Assembly: GCF_003797765.1 (NCBI RefSeq)
Contig: NZ_RKMB01000008.1
Location: forward strand, 1-64,000
Length of the DNA stretch: 64,000 nt
DNA from: Ramlibacter sp. WS9
Lineage (GTDB): Bacteria; Pseudomonadota; Gammaproteobacteria; Burkholderiales; Burkholderiaceae_C
Direction of reading: 5' to 3'
Position numbers and translations under genes: made by a program. A model generated the notes under the pieces. That model searched no databases. It was not told the origin of the DNA and worked only from the letters and a program-made list of their open reading frames with translations. Shown in pieces: positions 41,433 through 49,229 of the stretch; position 1 is the first letter of the stretch; the number at the start of each line of letters is the position of its first letter.

Positions 41433-41945
41433 TCAGGGTTTGCCTGGGTTCGTTCGAACTTGCTTGCTGATTCCAATGGCCTCCCCCATGAACCCCGGCA
41501 CTGCCTTGCGAAACTCCTCCATGAATCCCTCGCGAAGCCAGAAACGAAACGCCCGTTCGTTCATGGAGTCGACGGCGGCCGAGATCGCCGCGCAGCGCCA
41601 ACCTCGTGCCTCCTCTTCGATGCGCCTCAGGACGGCACGTCCCAGCGATTGGCCTTGCGCCGAATCGATGATCAACAGCAATGCCAGGTAAGCAGTCTGC
41701 ACATCCGGATATCCCCGCACCAGGACATAGCAGCCGATGAGGTCAGTTCCATTCGATATCGAGTAGGCGTACATCTCATCCGCCGACAGCTGCCCGGGAA
41801 CGCGGCCGAGCATCTCCGCGACCTCTTCATCGGTGGCCGGCCTGCCCCCGGTGGGATAGACGAATGACGGCGCCATGCGAAAAACCCACTGGCACTCCGT
41901 CAGGTCGGCAGGGTCAGAAGGATTGAAGCGCCTGTAGGTCAGCAT
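41433..41945 (-). CDS. GNAT-family N-acetyltransferase
   Basis: 170 aa. Acetyl-CoA loop present as LLLIIDSAQGQSLGRAVLRRIEEEA, and SMNERAFRFWLREGFMEE is the usual end of the fold. Acceptor unknown. The N terminus (LTYRRFNPSDPADLTECQWVF) lies on a short beta strand. Not similar enough to any named member to assign a substrate. Confidence 0.8.
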   Translation of the reverse strand: MLTYRRFNPSDPADLTECQWVFRMAPSFVYPTGGRPATDEEVAEMLGRVPGQLSADEMYAYSISNGTDLIGCYVLVRGYPDVQTAYLALLLIIDSAQGQSLGRAVLRRIEEEARGWRCAAISAAVDSMNERAFRFWLREGFMEEFRKAVPGFMGEAIGISKQVRTNPGKP

Positions 41946-41978
41946 GGTTTGCGAGGCCCTGATCGGTCCCCCGTACGC

Positions 41979-42452
41979 CTAGCGACCGTTTCGAGTCCGT
42001 CCGGCCGCCAGCGCGGCGAACCACTGCGCGCCCGCGCCGGTGAACAGCATCCAGCACGCCACAGCTTCCACCGGGATGCTGATGGCGTCGATGATCGCGG
42101 CGATGGGCGAAAGGTAGAAGTCGTCGGCCAGGCTCGGGCCGGCCAGGGCCCAGCCGGCGCCGAGATACACGAGCATGGCCCACCTCGCCCAGTTCCGCCC
42201 TTGCAGGATGCGTGAAGCCAGCAGGAGCGTGAGCCCGCCGAACACCACGACGAGCACCAGCGTGAACAGGAACGGCACCTCCGCGTCGCCGGCCGCCGGT
42301 TCGCGAACGCCCGGGAACAGCGTGATGATGCCGACCACCAGCGTCGCGATGATCATCTGGCAGGCGAGCTTCACCTGCGGCGGCACCGGGAGTTGTTGGG
42401 AGACCGGATCGGCGACTTCAGCGCCAGGGGGAGCAAAGGGGTTGCGGGCCAT
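41979..42452 (-). CDS. Hypothetical membrane protein, 157 aa
   Basis: From ATG 42452 (MARNPFAPPGAEV). Four hydrophobic helices (about 29-48, 57-80, 90-110 and 118-145). The motif NPFAPPGAEV is common at the start of small DUF-type membrane proteins of proteobacteria that are otherwise uncharacterised. Transcribed toward the GNAT gene. Confidence 0.6.
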   Translation of the reverse strand: MARNPFAPPGAEVADPVSQQLPVPPQVKLACQMIIATLVVGIITLFPGVREPAAGDAEVPFLFTLVLVVVFGGLTLLLASRILQGRNWARWAMLVYLGAGWALAGPSLADDFYLSPIAAIIDAISIPVEAVACWMLFTGAGAQWFAALAAGRTRNGR

Positions 42453-42485
42453 CGCGGAGTTATAGCACTGCACCCGCTGCGCCAT

Positions 42486-44657
42486 TCAAGCCACGACAGT
42501 CACCCGCACATCCGCGTCCTCGCGCATCACCTCGATGCCGACATTGCGCTCATAGCGCTGCAGCAGCAGGTCGACACTCGGCCCCGGCGCACCCAGCCGC
42601 GTGATCTGGATCCAGTCGATGAAGCGCGGAAGGCGCGGGCGATGCAGCACGATCTCGGACTGCCGGGCGCGGATGTCGAGTCCCAGGCAGGCCTGCAGCA
42701 TGCCGAACACCGCCGCCGCGGCCCAGGCCTGCGGCGAGCAGGCGACGGGATACAGCGTCGGCCCCGCGCCCGGCCGGCGCGGGAAGCCGCAGAACAGCTC
42801 CGGCAGGCGATGCGAATCGAAATGCAGGCTGGCATCGAACGTCGCCGACAGCAACTCCATCGCGCTTTCGGTACGGCCGTAGCGTGCCATGCCTGCCGCG
42901 ATCAACGCGTTGTCGTGCGGCCATATCGAGCCGTTGTGGTACGACATGGGGTTGTAGCGCGCGGCGCCGGCCGCGATGGTGCGGATGCCCCAGCCGCTGA
43001 AGAACGCCACGCCCATCAGGCTGTCCATCATGCGGGGCGCATGCTCGGGCGACGCGATGCCGTTCCAAAGCGTGTGGCCGGCGTTCGAAGACGGCACCTT
43101 GCATTGCCGCTTGCCGCCATCCAGCGCGATCGCATAGCTGTCGATCTCGTCGCACCAGAAGGCGGCATGAAATCGCTCCCGCAGTTCCTTCGCCTGCTGA
43201 ACCAATCGATCGGCCAACGCGGGCTCGTCCATCATGCGGGCCAGCCCGGCCGCCGCGAGCTTGCCTTCGTAGACGTAGCCTTGCACCTCGCACAGCGCGA
43301 TGGGCGCCTGCGCCATCGTTCCATCGGCATGGAAGATCGAATCGTGCGAATCCTTCCAGCCCTGCTGCACAAGGCCTTCTTCGCTGCGGCGCGCGTATTC
43401 GACGAAACCATCGCCGTCGGCGTCGCCCCATTGGTCGATCCATTGCAGTGCCGCGAGGATGTTGGGCCAGATCGCGCGGATCAGGCCAGCGTCACCGGTG
43501 CGGTGCAGATAGGCCCCGGCCAGCACCAGGAACAGCGGCGTCGAGTCCACCGAACCGTAGTAGCGGCCGAAAGGGATTTCGCCCGTCAGCGCCATCTCGC
43601 TGTGGCGCGCCTCGTGCAGGATCTTGCCCGGCTCGGCATCGTTCTGCGGGTCCACGGCCTTCGCCTGGGTCTCCGCCAGGAAAGTGAGCACACCGCGGGC
43701 CAGCGCGGGATCGACCCACAGGTACTCCAGCGCGGTGATGATGCCGTCGCGCCCGAACGTCGTCGAATACCACGGCACGCCGGCGAACGGATAGGGCCCT
43801 GTGGGCAGCATCGTCGTCAGCATCGACAAGTCCGACACGGAACGATCCAGCCACAGGTTGACCAGCGGGTTCGACGTCACCACCGTGCAGTGCCCCCCGC
43901 GTGAGGTGCGGCGCGCGGCATTGTTCTGGCGCAGGGCATCTTCGTACGAGATGCGAGCGCGGGGCGCGTCATTTTCCGTTTCGCAGATCACAGTGCAGTA
44001 GAGATGGTGCTCGGTGCCCGGGTCCAGGTCCAGGTCGAAGGCGGCGCGGCCAACGTCGATGGCCGTAGGCACTGGCTCGAAGTGCAATCGCGTGCGCCGC
44101 AGCAGGTGGTCCAGCCCGCCGTAAGGCAAAACGACTTCGGCCGTCCCCACCTCCGGCGGCAGCCGATCTCCACGCTTGTCGCGCTTCATGCCACGGACTT
44201 CGAACAGGTCGACGAAGTCCCCGTCGAACGTGAACTCCAGCCGCACCTGAGTGGACTCGCTGCCGTGGTGCGTCACGCGGATGTGCTCGTGGCATACACC
44301 GTGCCACAACAGCTTGGCGCGGAAAATGTGCAACGTGCCCTTTGCCAGCGGAGCGCGGCCTTCACGGGCCGGCAAGTCCGGGTTCATCAGGTCGATCACC
44401 AGCAGGCTGTTGGACTCTTCTACCGACGAGCCCAGATGCAGCGGGCGCACGCCGTCGATCGTCAGCTCCTGGTGCGACAGGTAGCGCGTGTCGTTGTGGT
44501 ACAGGCCTTCCTTGCCCGGAGCGAGCACCTGGATGTCGCCGAAGCGGTCGAACATCGCGAAGGTCTGGTCGTTCTTCAGGACCTGCGGCTGCTCCTCGGC
44601 ACTGGCCGCGGTGGCCGCGACGTACCACTTGTCGCCGATCTGGATCTTCTTGGGCAT
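42486..44657 (-). CDS. Glycogen-debranching-type amylo-alpha-1,6-glucosidase
   Basis: 723 aa. N-terminal GDE_N_bis-type beta domain (about 20-235) followed by an (alpha/alpha)6 barrel of the amylo-alpha-1,6-glucosidase group, with GVPWYSTTFGRDGIITALEYLW, GWKDSHDSIFHADG and NPMSYHNGSIWPHDNALIA. In Burkholderiales such proteins pair with a GT4 glycosyltransferase, as here. Likely hydrolyses alpha-linked glucans; no exact substrate. It is 30 bases downstream of the GT4 gene, so one operon. Confidence 0.85.
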   Translation of the reverse strand: MPKKIQIGDKWYVAATAASAEEQPQVLKNDQTFAMFDRFGDIQVLAPGKEGLYHNDTRYLSHQELTIDGVRPLHLGSSVEESNSLLVIDLMNPDLPAREGRAPLAKGTLHIFRAKLLWHGVCHEHIRVTHHGSESTQVRLEFTFDGDFVDLFEVRGMKRDKRGDRLPPEVGTAEVVLPYGGLDHLLRRTRLHFEPVPTAIDVGRAAFDLDLDPGTEHHLYCTVICETENDAPRARISYEDALRQNNAARRTSRGGHCTVVTSNPLVNLWLDRSVSDLSMLTTMLPTGPYPFAGVPWYSTTFGRDGIITALEYLWVDPALARGVLTFLAETQAKAVDPQNDAEPGKILHEARHSEMALTGEIPFGRYYGSVDSTPLFLVLAGAYLHRTGDAGLIRAIWPNILAALQWIDQWGDADGDGFVEYARRSEEGLVQQGWKDSHDSIFHADGTMAQAPIALCEVQGYVYEGKLAAAGLARMMDEPALADRLVQQAKELRERFHAAFWCDEIDSYAIALDGGKRQCKVPSSNAGHTLWNGIASPEHAPRMMDSLMGVAFFSGWGIRTIAAGAARYNPMSYHNGSIWPHDNALIAAGMARYGRTESAMELLSATFDASLHFDSHRLPELFCGFPRRPGAGPTLYPVACSPQAWAAAAVFGMLQACLGLDIRARQSEIVLHRPRLPRFIDWIQITRLGAPGPSVDLLLQRYERNVGIEVMREDADVRVTVVA

Positions 44658-44687
44658 GCGTATCGCTTTCCGCCGGATCGCGCCGGC

Positions 44688-45734
44688 TCAGGCCGCTTGG
44701 GCAGGCGCTCGCGTGTTGACCAGCTCCCGGTAAACGTCCAGGTAATGCCGCGCCATCACCGGGGCGGCGAAACGCTGCTCGAACTCCTGGCGGCAGCGGC
44801 GCCGATCGATGCGGTCGATGTTCTTCGCCATTGCAATGGCGTCTTCCTGGTTCTCCACGACGAAACCCGTGATGCCGTGATCGACGATCTCCGGCACCGA
44901 GCCGTGCCGATATGCGATCACCGGCGTGCCGCAGGCCATCGCCTCGATCATGACCAGGCCGAATGGTTCGGGCCAGTCGATGGGCATCAGGAGCGCCCGC
45001 GCGTTGCCGATGAAATCGTTCTTCTCGTGGTCCCCGATCTCACCGACGTAGGTCACGAGCGCGTCGTTCAGCAGCGGCTCGATGGTGGACTCGAAGTAGG
45101 CCTGGTCGGCGGGGTCGACCTTGGCCGCGATCCGCAGCGGCACGCCGCACGCCTTGGCGATCTCGATCGCGCGGTCGCAACGCTTCTCAGGCGAGATGCG
45201 GCCGACGAAGGCAAAGTAGTCCTGCGGCTCCAGGTGCAGCGAGTACAGGCCCAGCGGAAGCCCGTGGTGCACGGTGGCGCGCCAGTTGACCCAGGGCGCG
45301 GGCACGCGCTGGCTGTTGGAGATCGACGTCATCGGGTGGTTGCCGAAGCGCTGGAACAGCGGCTTCAGGTCGGGCAGGTCCAGCCGGCCGTGCGGTGTCG
45401 ACACGCAGGGCGTGCGGCACTGGCCCACCAGCGAGAGTTGCAGCACGTCGGTGTGGAAGTGGATGATGTCGAAGTCGGACGCTTCCTTGAGCACCATGTC
45501 CATCATGATCGTGTGCCACACCAGCGGGTCGGGCTTGCGCTTGTCCAGCCGCAGGCCCATCGGCACGACGGCGACGAGGTCCGCCATGGTGACCGAATCG
45601 CCGCTGGCAAACAACGTCACGTCATGCCCCATCTCCACCAGCGTCTCGGTGAGATAGGACACCACACGTTCGGTGCCGCCATAGGCGCGGGGAGGCACGC
45701 TCTCGTACAGGGGAGCAACCTGGGCAATCTTCAC
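44688..45734 (-). CDS. GT4-family glycosyltransferase
   Basis: 348 aa, GT-B fold. N-terminal domain KIAQVAPLYESVPPRAYGGTERVVSYL, C-terminal donor-binding GRISPEKRCDRAIEIAKACGVPLRIAAK and the EX7E region ending EPFGLVMIEAMACGTPVIAY. Usually transfers sugar from a nucleotide donor. Lies upstream of the debranching-type enzyme. Gap 45735-45887 to the malonate operon contains no gene. Confidence 0.87.
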   Translation of the reverse strand: MKIAQVAPLYESVPPRAYGGTERVVSYLTETLVEMGHDVTLFASGDSVTMADLVAVVPMGLRLDKRKPDPLVWHTIMMDMVLKEASDFDIIHFHTDVLQLSLVGQCRTPCVSTPHGRLDLPDLKPLFQRFGNHPMTSISNSQRVPAPWVNWRATVHHGLPLGLYSLHLEPQDYFAFVGRISPEKRCDRAIEIAKACGVPLRIAAKVDPADQAYFESTIEPLLNDALVTYVGEIGDHEKNDFIGNARALLMPIDWPEPFGLVMIEAMACGTPVIAYRHGSVPEIVDHGITGFVVENQEDAIAMAKNIDRIDRRRCRQEFEQRFAAPVMARHYLDVYRELVNTRAPAQAA

Positions 45735-45828
45735 GGCAGTCCTCTCCTTGCGGGGTGCTGCTGTTCAGCCAATGAATGCTGCGCAGCACCATGACTGCCC
45801 ACCATAACTTTGGGGGGAATTCGAAGCT

Positions 45829-45836
45829 GTAGGACA
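45829..45836 (+). repeat. TGTAGGAC motif (intergenic)
   Basis: One of four intergenic copies of TGTAGGAC; others at 19406-19413 (+), 26665-26672 (+) and 26755-26762 (-). All lie in short non-coding gaps. May be a promoter element or part of a dispersed repeat; significance not tested. Confidence 0.3.
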
Positions 45837-45887
45837 GGTTCTTGAGTCGAGCGCCTTCGCGAGACCCAGCCATTGCCCAGTGATGAG

Positions 45888-47414
45888 CTACGTGTAGAGC
45901 TGCTTGTGCTGCTCGCGCAACAGATTCTTCTGCACCTTGCCCATGGTGTTGCGCGGCAGTTCCGAAACCACGAAGCAGCGCTTGGGAATCTTGAAGTTCG
46001 CGAGCTGCGCCTTGAGTTGGGCGACGATCTGGTCGCCATCGATGGTCGCGCCCGGTTTGGCGATGACCACGGCGATGCCGACTTCGCCGAAGTCGGGGTG
46101 CGGCACGCCGACCAGCGCGCTCTCGGCCACGCCCGGCATGTCGTTGATGTACCCCTCGATCTCGGCCGGGTACACGTTGTAGCCGCCGCTGATGATCAGG
46201 TCCTTGCTGCGCCCGACGATGGTGACGTAGCCGCGCTCGTCGATCTTGCCGACGTCGCCGGTCTTGAACCAGCCGTCGGCGGTGAATTCTTCCTGGGTCT
46301 TTTCGGGCATGCGCCAATAGCCCTTGAAGACGTTCGGGCCCTTGACCTCGATGGCGCCGATCTCGCCGGTGGGCAGGTTGTTGCCGTCGTCGCCGCGCAC
46401 CCGAACGCCAACGCCCGGCAGTGGGAAGCCCACGGTGCCGCCGCGCCGCTCGCCGCCTTTGGCTTCATAGGGGTTGGACGTGAGCATGATGGTCTCGCTC
46501 ATGCCGTAGCGTTCCAGCAGCGTATGGCCGGTGCGCTCCTGCCACGCAGTGAACGTTTCGAGCAGCAGCGGAGCCGAGCCGGACACGAAGAGGCGCATGT
46601 GCTTCGTCGACTCACGGTTCAGCGACGGCTCTCCGAGCATGCGCACATACAGCGTCGGCACGCCCATGAACACCGTCGCCTCGGCCATCTTCTCAATGGC
46701 GAATTTCGGGTCGAACTTCGCCATCCAGATGATCTTGCTGCCGTTCAGCAGCGCGCCGTGCAGTGCCACGAACAGGCCGTGCACGTGGAAGATGGGCAAG
46801 GCGTGGATCAGCACGTCGCCCGGCTTCCAGCCCCAGTAGTCCTTGAGCACGCGCGCATTCGACAGCAGGTTGCCATGCGTCAGCATCGCACCCTTGCTGC
46901 GGCCGGTGGTGCCACTCGTGTAGAGGATGGCGGCCAGGTCGTCGGGCGCCCGGTGCGCGATCTCGTGCCGGTCGCCGCAATGGGCGGCGCGGTCCAGGAG
47001 CGAGCCGGTGCGGTCATCGTTCAACGTGAAGACATGGCGCGTGCCGGCCTTGAAAGCGATCTTGCTCACCCAGCCGAAGTTCTTGCCGCTGCACACCACC
47101 ACGGCCGGCTCCGCGTTGCCGATGAAGTATTCGATTTCGGCGCTCTGGTAGGCGGTGTTGAGCGGCAGGAACACGTAGCCCGCGCGCAGCGTCGCGAGGT
47201 ACAGCATCATCGCCTCGACCGATTTTTCCACCTGCACCGCGATGCGCGAGCCTTCGGGCAAATTCAGGCCAGCCAGCAGGTTGGCGATCATGGCGGTGGC
47301 CCGCTCGAGGTCGCGCCACGAGTAGTGAAGGCCGGCATCGGTCTCGACGGCGGCCGCATCGATGCTTTGAGGGAATGCGGCCCGCAGCGCGGCAAAGAGG
47401 TTTTCGTTTTTCAT
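45888..47414 (-). CDS. matB: Malonyl-CoA synthetase (MatB-like acyl-CoA ligase)
   Basis: 508 aa ANL-superfamily adenylating enzyme. P-loop TSGTTGRSKGAMLTHGN, A5-type LERYGMSETIM, and the C-terminal GRSKDLIISGGYNVYPAEIE with catalytic lysine region GKVQKNLLRE. Length and N-terminal style (NLLAGLNLPEGSRIAVQVEKSVEA) match malonate-CoA ligases. It makes malonyl-CoA for the decarboxylase encoded four genes upstream. ATG overlaps the enoyl-CoA hydratase stop by 4 bases. Gene symbol by homology and operon context. Confidence 0.82.
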   Translation of the reverse strand: MKNENLFAALRAAFPQSIDAAAVETDAGLHYSWRDLERATAMIANLLAGLNLPEGSRIAVQVEKSVEAMMLYLATLRAGYVFLPLNTAYQSAEIEYFIGNAEPAVVVCSGKNFGWVSKIAFKAGTRHVFTLNDDRTGSLLDRAAHCGDRHEIAHRAPDDLAAILYTSGTTGRSKGAMLTHGNLLSNARVLKDYWGWKPGDVLIHALPIFHVHGLFVALHGALLNGSKIIWMAKFDPKFAIEKMAEATVFMGVPTLYVRMLGEPSLNRESTKHMRLFVSGSAPLLLETFTAWQERTGHTLLERYGMSETIMLTSNPYEAKGGERRGGTVGFPLPGVGVRVRGDDGNNLPTGEIGAIEVKGPNVFKGYWRMPEKTQEEFTADGWFKTGDVGKIDERGYVTIVGRSKDLIISGGYNVYPAEIEGYINDMPGVAESALVGVPHPDFGEVGIAVVIAKPGATIDGDQIVAQLKAQLANFKIPKRCFVVSELPRNTMGKVQKNLLREQHKQLYT

Positions 47415-48181
47415 GAGGCGTCCGGAAAGACCGGTTTTCTTTTTTGGAGGAAGGCGGAGATGCCTTCATTGTGTTCGTCGCTGTCGGCATAGCGATACGC
47501 ATCGACGATCGCCGGACCGTCCTGCCACAGTTGCCGCAGCGACTGCTTGTTCAGCCGCGCCGCCTGCGGGGCCAGCGCCGCGATGCGCTGCGCACTGGCG
47601 ATGGCCTGGCCAGCCACCTCGCCATCGGCGGTGACGCGGTTGAGGAACCCGCGAGCCTTCATCTCGGCGGCCGAGAGCACGGCGGCCTCCAGCAGCATTT
47701 CGCGCGCGGTCAGTTCGCCGGCGGCACGGGCCACGACTTGTGCCTCGCGCGGCGCCATGGGAAAGCCCAGCTTCGCAATCGGCGCGCCGAAGGTGGCCGA
47801 TTCGCCGGCGATGCGGATGTCGCAGCAGCTGGCGATTTCCATGCCGGCGCCCATGCAGGCGCCTGCTATTTGCGCGACCACCGGAACGTCGCACTGCAGC
47901 ATGGCGTCCAGGCCGCCCCAGACGTCCTCTTCATGGAACGCCCGCAGCGTCGCTTCGTCGAAACGGAAATCGGGATACTCGGAAATGTCGCCGCCGGCGC
48001 AGAACGCGCCGCCCTCGCCGCGCACCACCACGCAGCGCCACTCGCGGCTGGCCTGGATGCGCGTGAACAGCGTGCGCAGCTGGCGCCACATCGCGCGCGA
48101 CATGGCGTTGAGCTTGCCGGGATGGGACAGCGTCACCAGCGCGATGGCGCCTTCCGCGGCGAAGTGGACTTGTCCCCCCAT
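47411..48181 (-). CDS. Enoyl-CoA hydratase/isomerase family protein
   Basis: 256 aa crotonase fold. Oxyanion segments GEGGAFCAGGDISEYPDF and GACMGAGMEIASCCDIRIA. It sits within the malonate operon, overlapping matB and 6 bases after the Bug gene. Crotonase members can also decarboxylate or hydrolyse CoA esters, so it may act on a side product of malonyl-CoA or on a different substrate altogether. Confidence 0.82.
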   Translation of the reverse strand: MGGQVHFAAEGAIALVTLSHPGKLNAMSRAMWRQLRTLFTRIQASREWRCVVVRGEGGAFCAGGDISEYPDFRFDEATLRAFHEEDVWGGLDAMLQCDVPVVAQIAGACMGAGMEIASCCDIRIAGESATFGAPIAKLGFPMAPREAQVVARAAGELTAREMLLEAAVLSAAEMKARGFLNRVTADGEVAGQAIASAQRIAALAPQAARLNKQSLRQLWQDGPAIVDAYRYADSDEHNEGISAFLQKRKPVFPDAS

Positions 48182-48187
48182 GGTGGA

Positions 48188-49171
48188 TTAGTCCAGCTTG
48201 GCGCCGGCCGCCTTGACCACCGCGGACCAGCGGGCGACCTCGGAGCGGATGAACGCCGCGAACTGCTGCTGGCTGAAGTTGGGAAAGTCCGCGCCGTTGT
48301 TGGCCCAGATCGCCTTGAGCTCGTCGGAAGTCACGGCCTTGCGCATCTCGTCGACGATGCGGGCCTGCGCATCGGGGGGTGTGCCTTTGGGCGCCCACAG
48401 GCCGTACCAGGTGGTGACGGTGTAGTCCGGCAGGCCCACTTCGGCGGCGCAAGGCACGTCCGGGAACGCGGCGTTGCGCTTGGTGCCCGACACCATCAGC
48501 GCCTTGATGCGGCCGCCCTTGATGTGGGCAGAAGACGAGCCGAGGCCGTCGAACATCATGTCGACGCTGCCGGAGATCAGGTCCTGCAGCGCCGGGCCGG
48601 CGCCGCGGTAAGGAATGTGCGTGATGAAGGTCTTGGTCTGCTGCTTGAACAGCTCACCGGCGAGATGATGCGACGTGCCGCTGCCGGCCGAGCCGTAGTT
48701 GTAGCGGCCCGGGCTCTTGCGCATTATTTCGATGAACTGCTTGTAGTCCTTCGCGTCAACGCGCTTGGGGTTCACCACCAGCACCTGCGGCACGTTGGCC
48801 AGCAAGGTGAGTGGGATGAAGTCTTTCTCGAGGTCGTAGTCCAGCTTGGGGTACATCGACGGCGCGATGGCGTGGTGCACCGCGCCCATGAAAAGCGAAT
48901 ACCCGTCCGGCGTCATTCGCGATGCGAGGCTCGCACCGACGGTGCCGCCCGCGCCGCCCTTGTTGTCGATGATCAGCTGCTTGCCGGTCTGCTTGGCGAA
49001 CTGCGCGGATAGTGGACGTGCGAAGGCGTCGGTGCCGCCGCCCGCAGGGAACGGCACGATCATCATCACGGGCTTGCTCGGCCAGGTGGATTGCGCGTGC
49101 AGCAATGGCGAAACGCCGGCCGCGCTGGCGGCTGCGAAACGAAGAATCTCGCGACGGTTGAGCAGGTTCAT
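48188..49171 (-). CDS. Bug-type (TctC) binding protein of the malonate operon
   Basis: 327 aa. Signal RREILRFAAASAAGVSPLLHA, ligand loop MMIVPFPAGGGTDAFARPLSAQ. Presumably captures malonate or a related acid in the periplasm. The MatC-type malonate permease usual in Rhizobium is absent and no TctAB genes are in the window, so the membrane subunits must be encoded elsewhere. It lies 58 bases after the Abhydrolase_10 gene and 6 before the enoyl-CoA hydratase. Confidence 0.87.
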   Translation of the reverse strand: MNLLNRREILRFAAASAAGVSPLLHAQSTWPSKPVMMIVPFPAGGGTDAFARPLSAQFAKQTGKQLIIDNKGGAGGTVGASLASRMTPDGYSLFMGAVHHAIAPSMYPKLDYDLEKDFIPLTLLANVPQVLVVNPKRVDAKDYKQFIEIMRKSPGRYNYGSAGSGTSHHLAGELFKQQTKTFITHIPYRGAGPALQDLISGSVDMMFDGLGSSSAHIKGGRIKALMVSGTKRNAAFPDVPCAAEVGLPDYTVTTWYGLWAPKGTPPDAQARIVDEMRKAVTSDELKAIWANNGADFPNFSQQQFAAFIRSEVARWSAVVKAAGAKLD

Positions 49172-49229
49172 GGTTTTGTCTCCAGCTAGTTGTTGGTTAA
49201 AGCACGATCATTGTCGGACAGCCCCGCGG

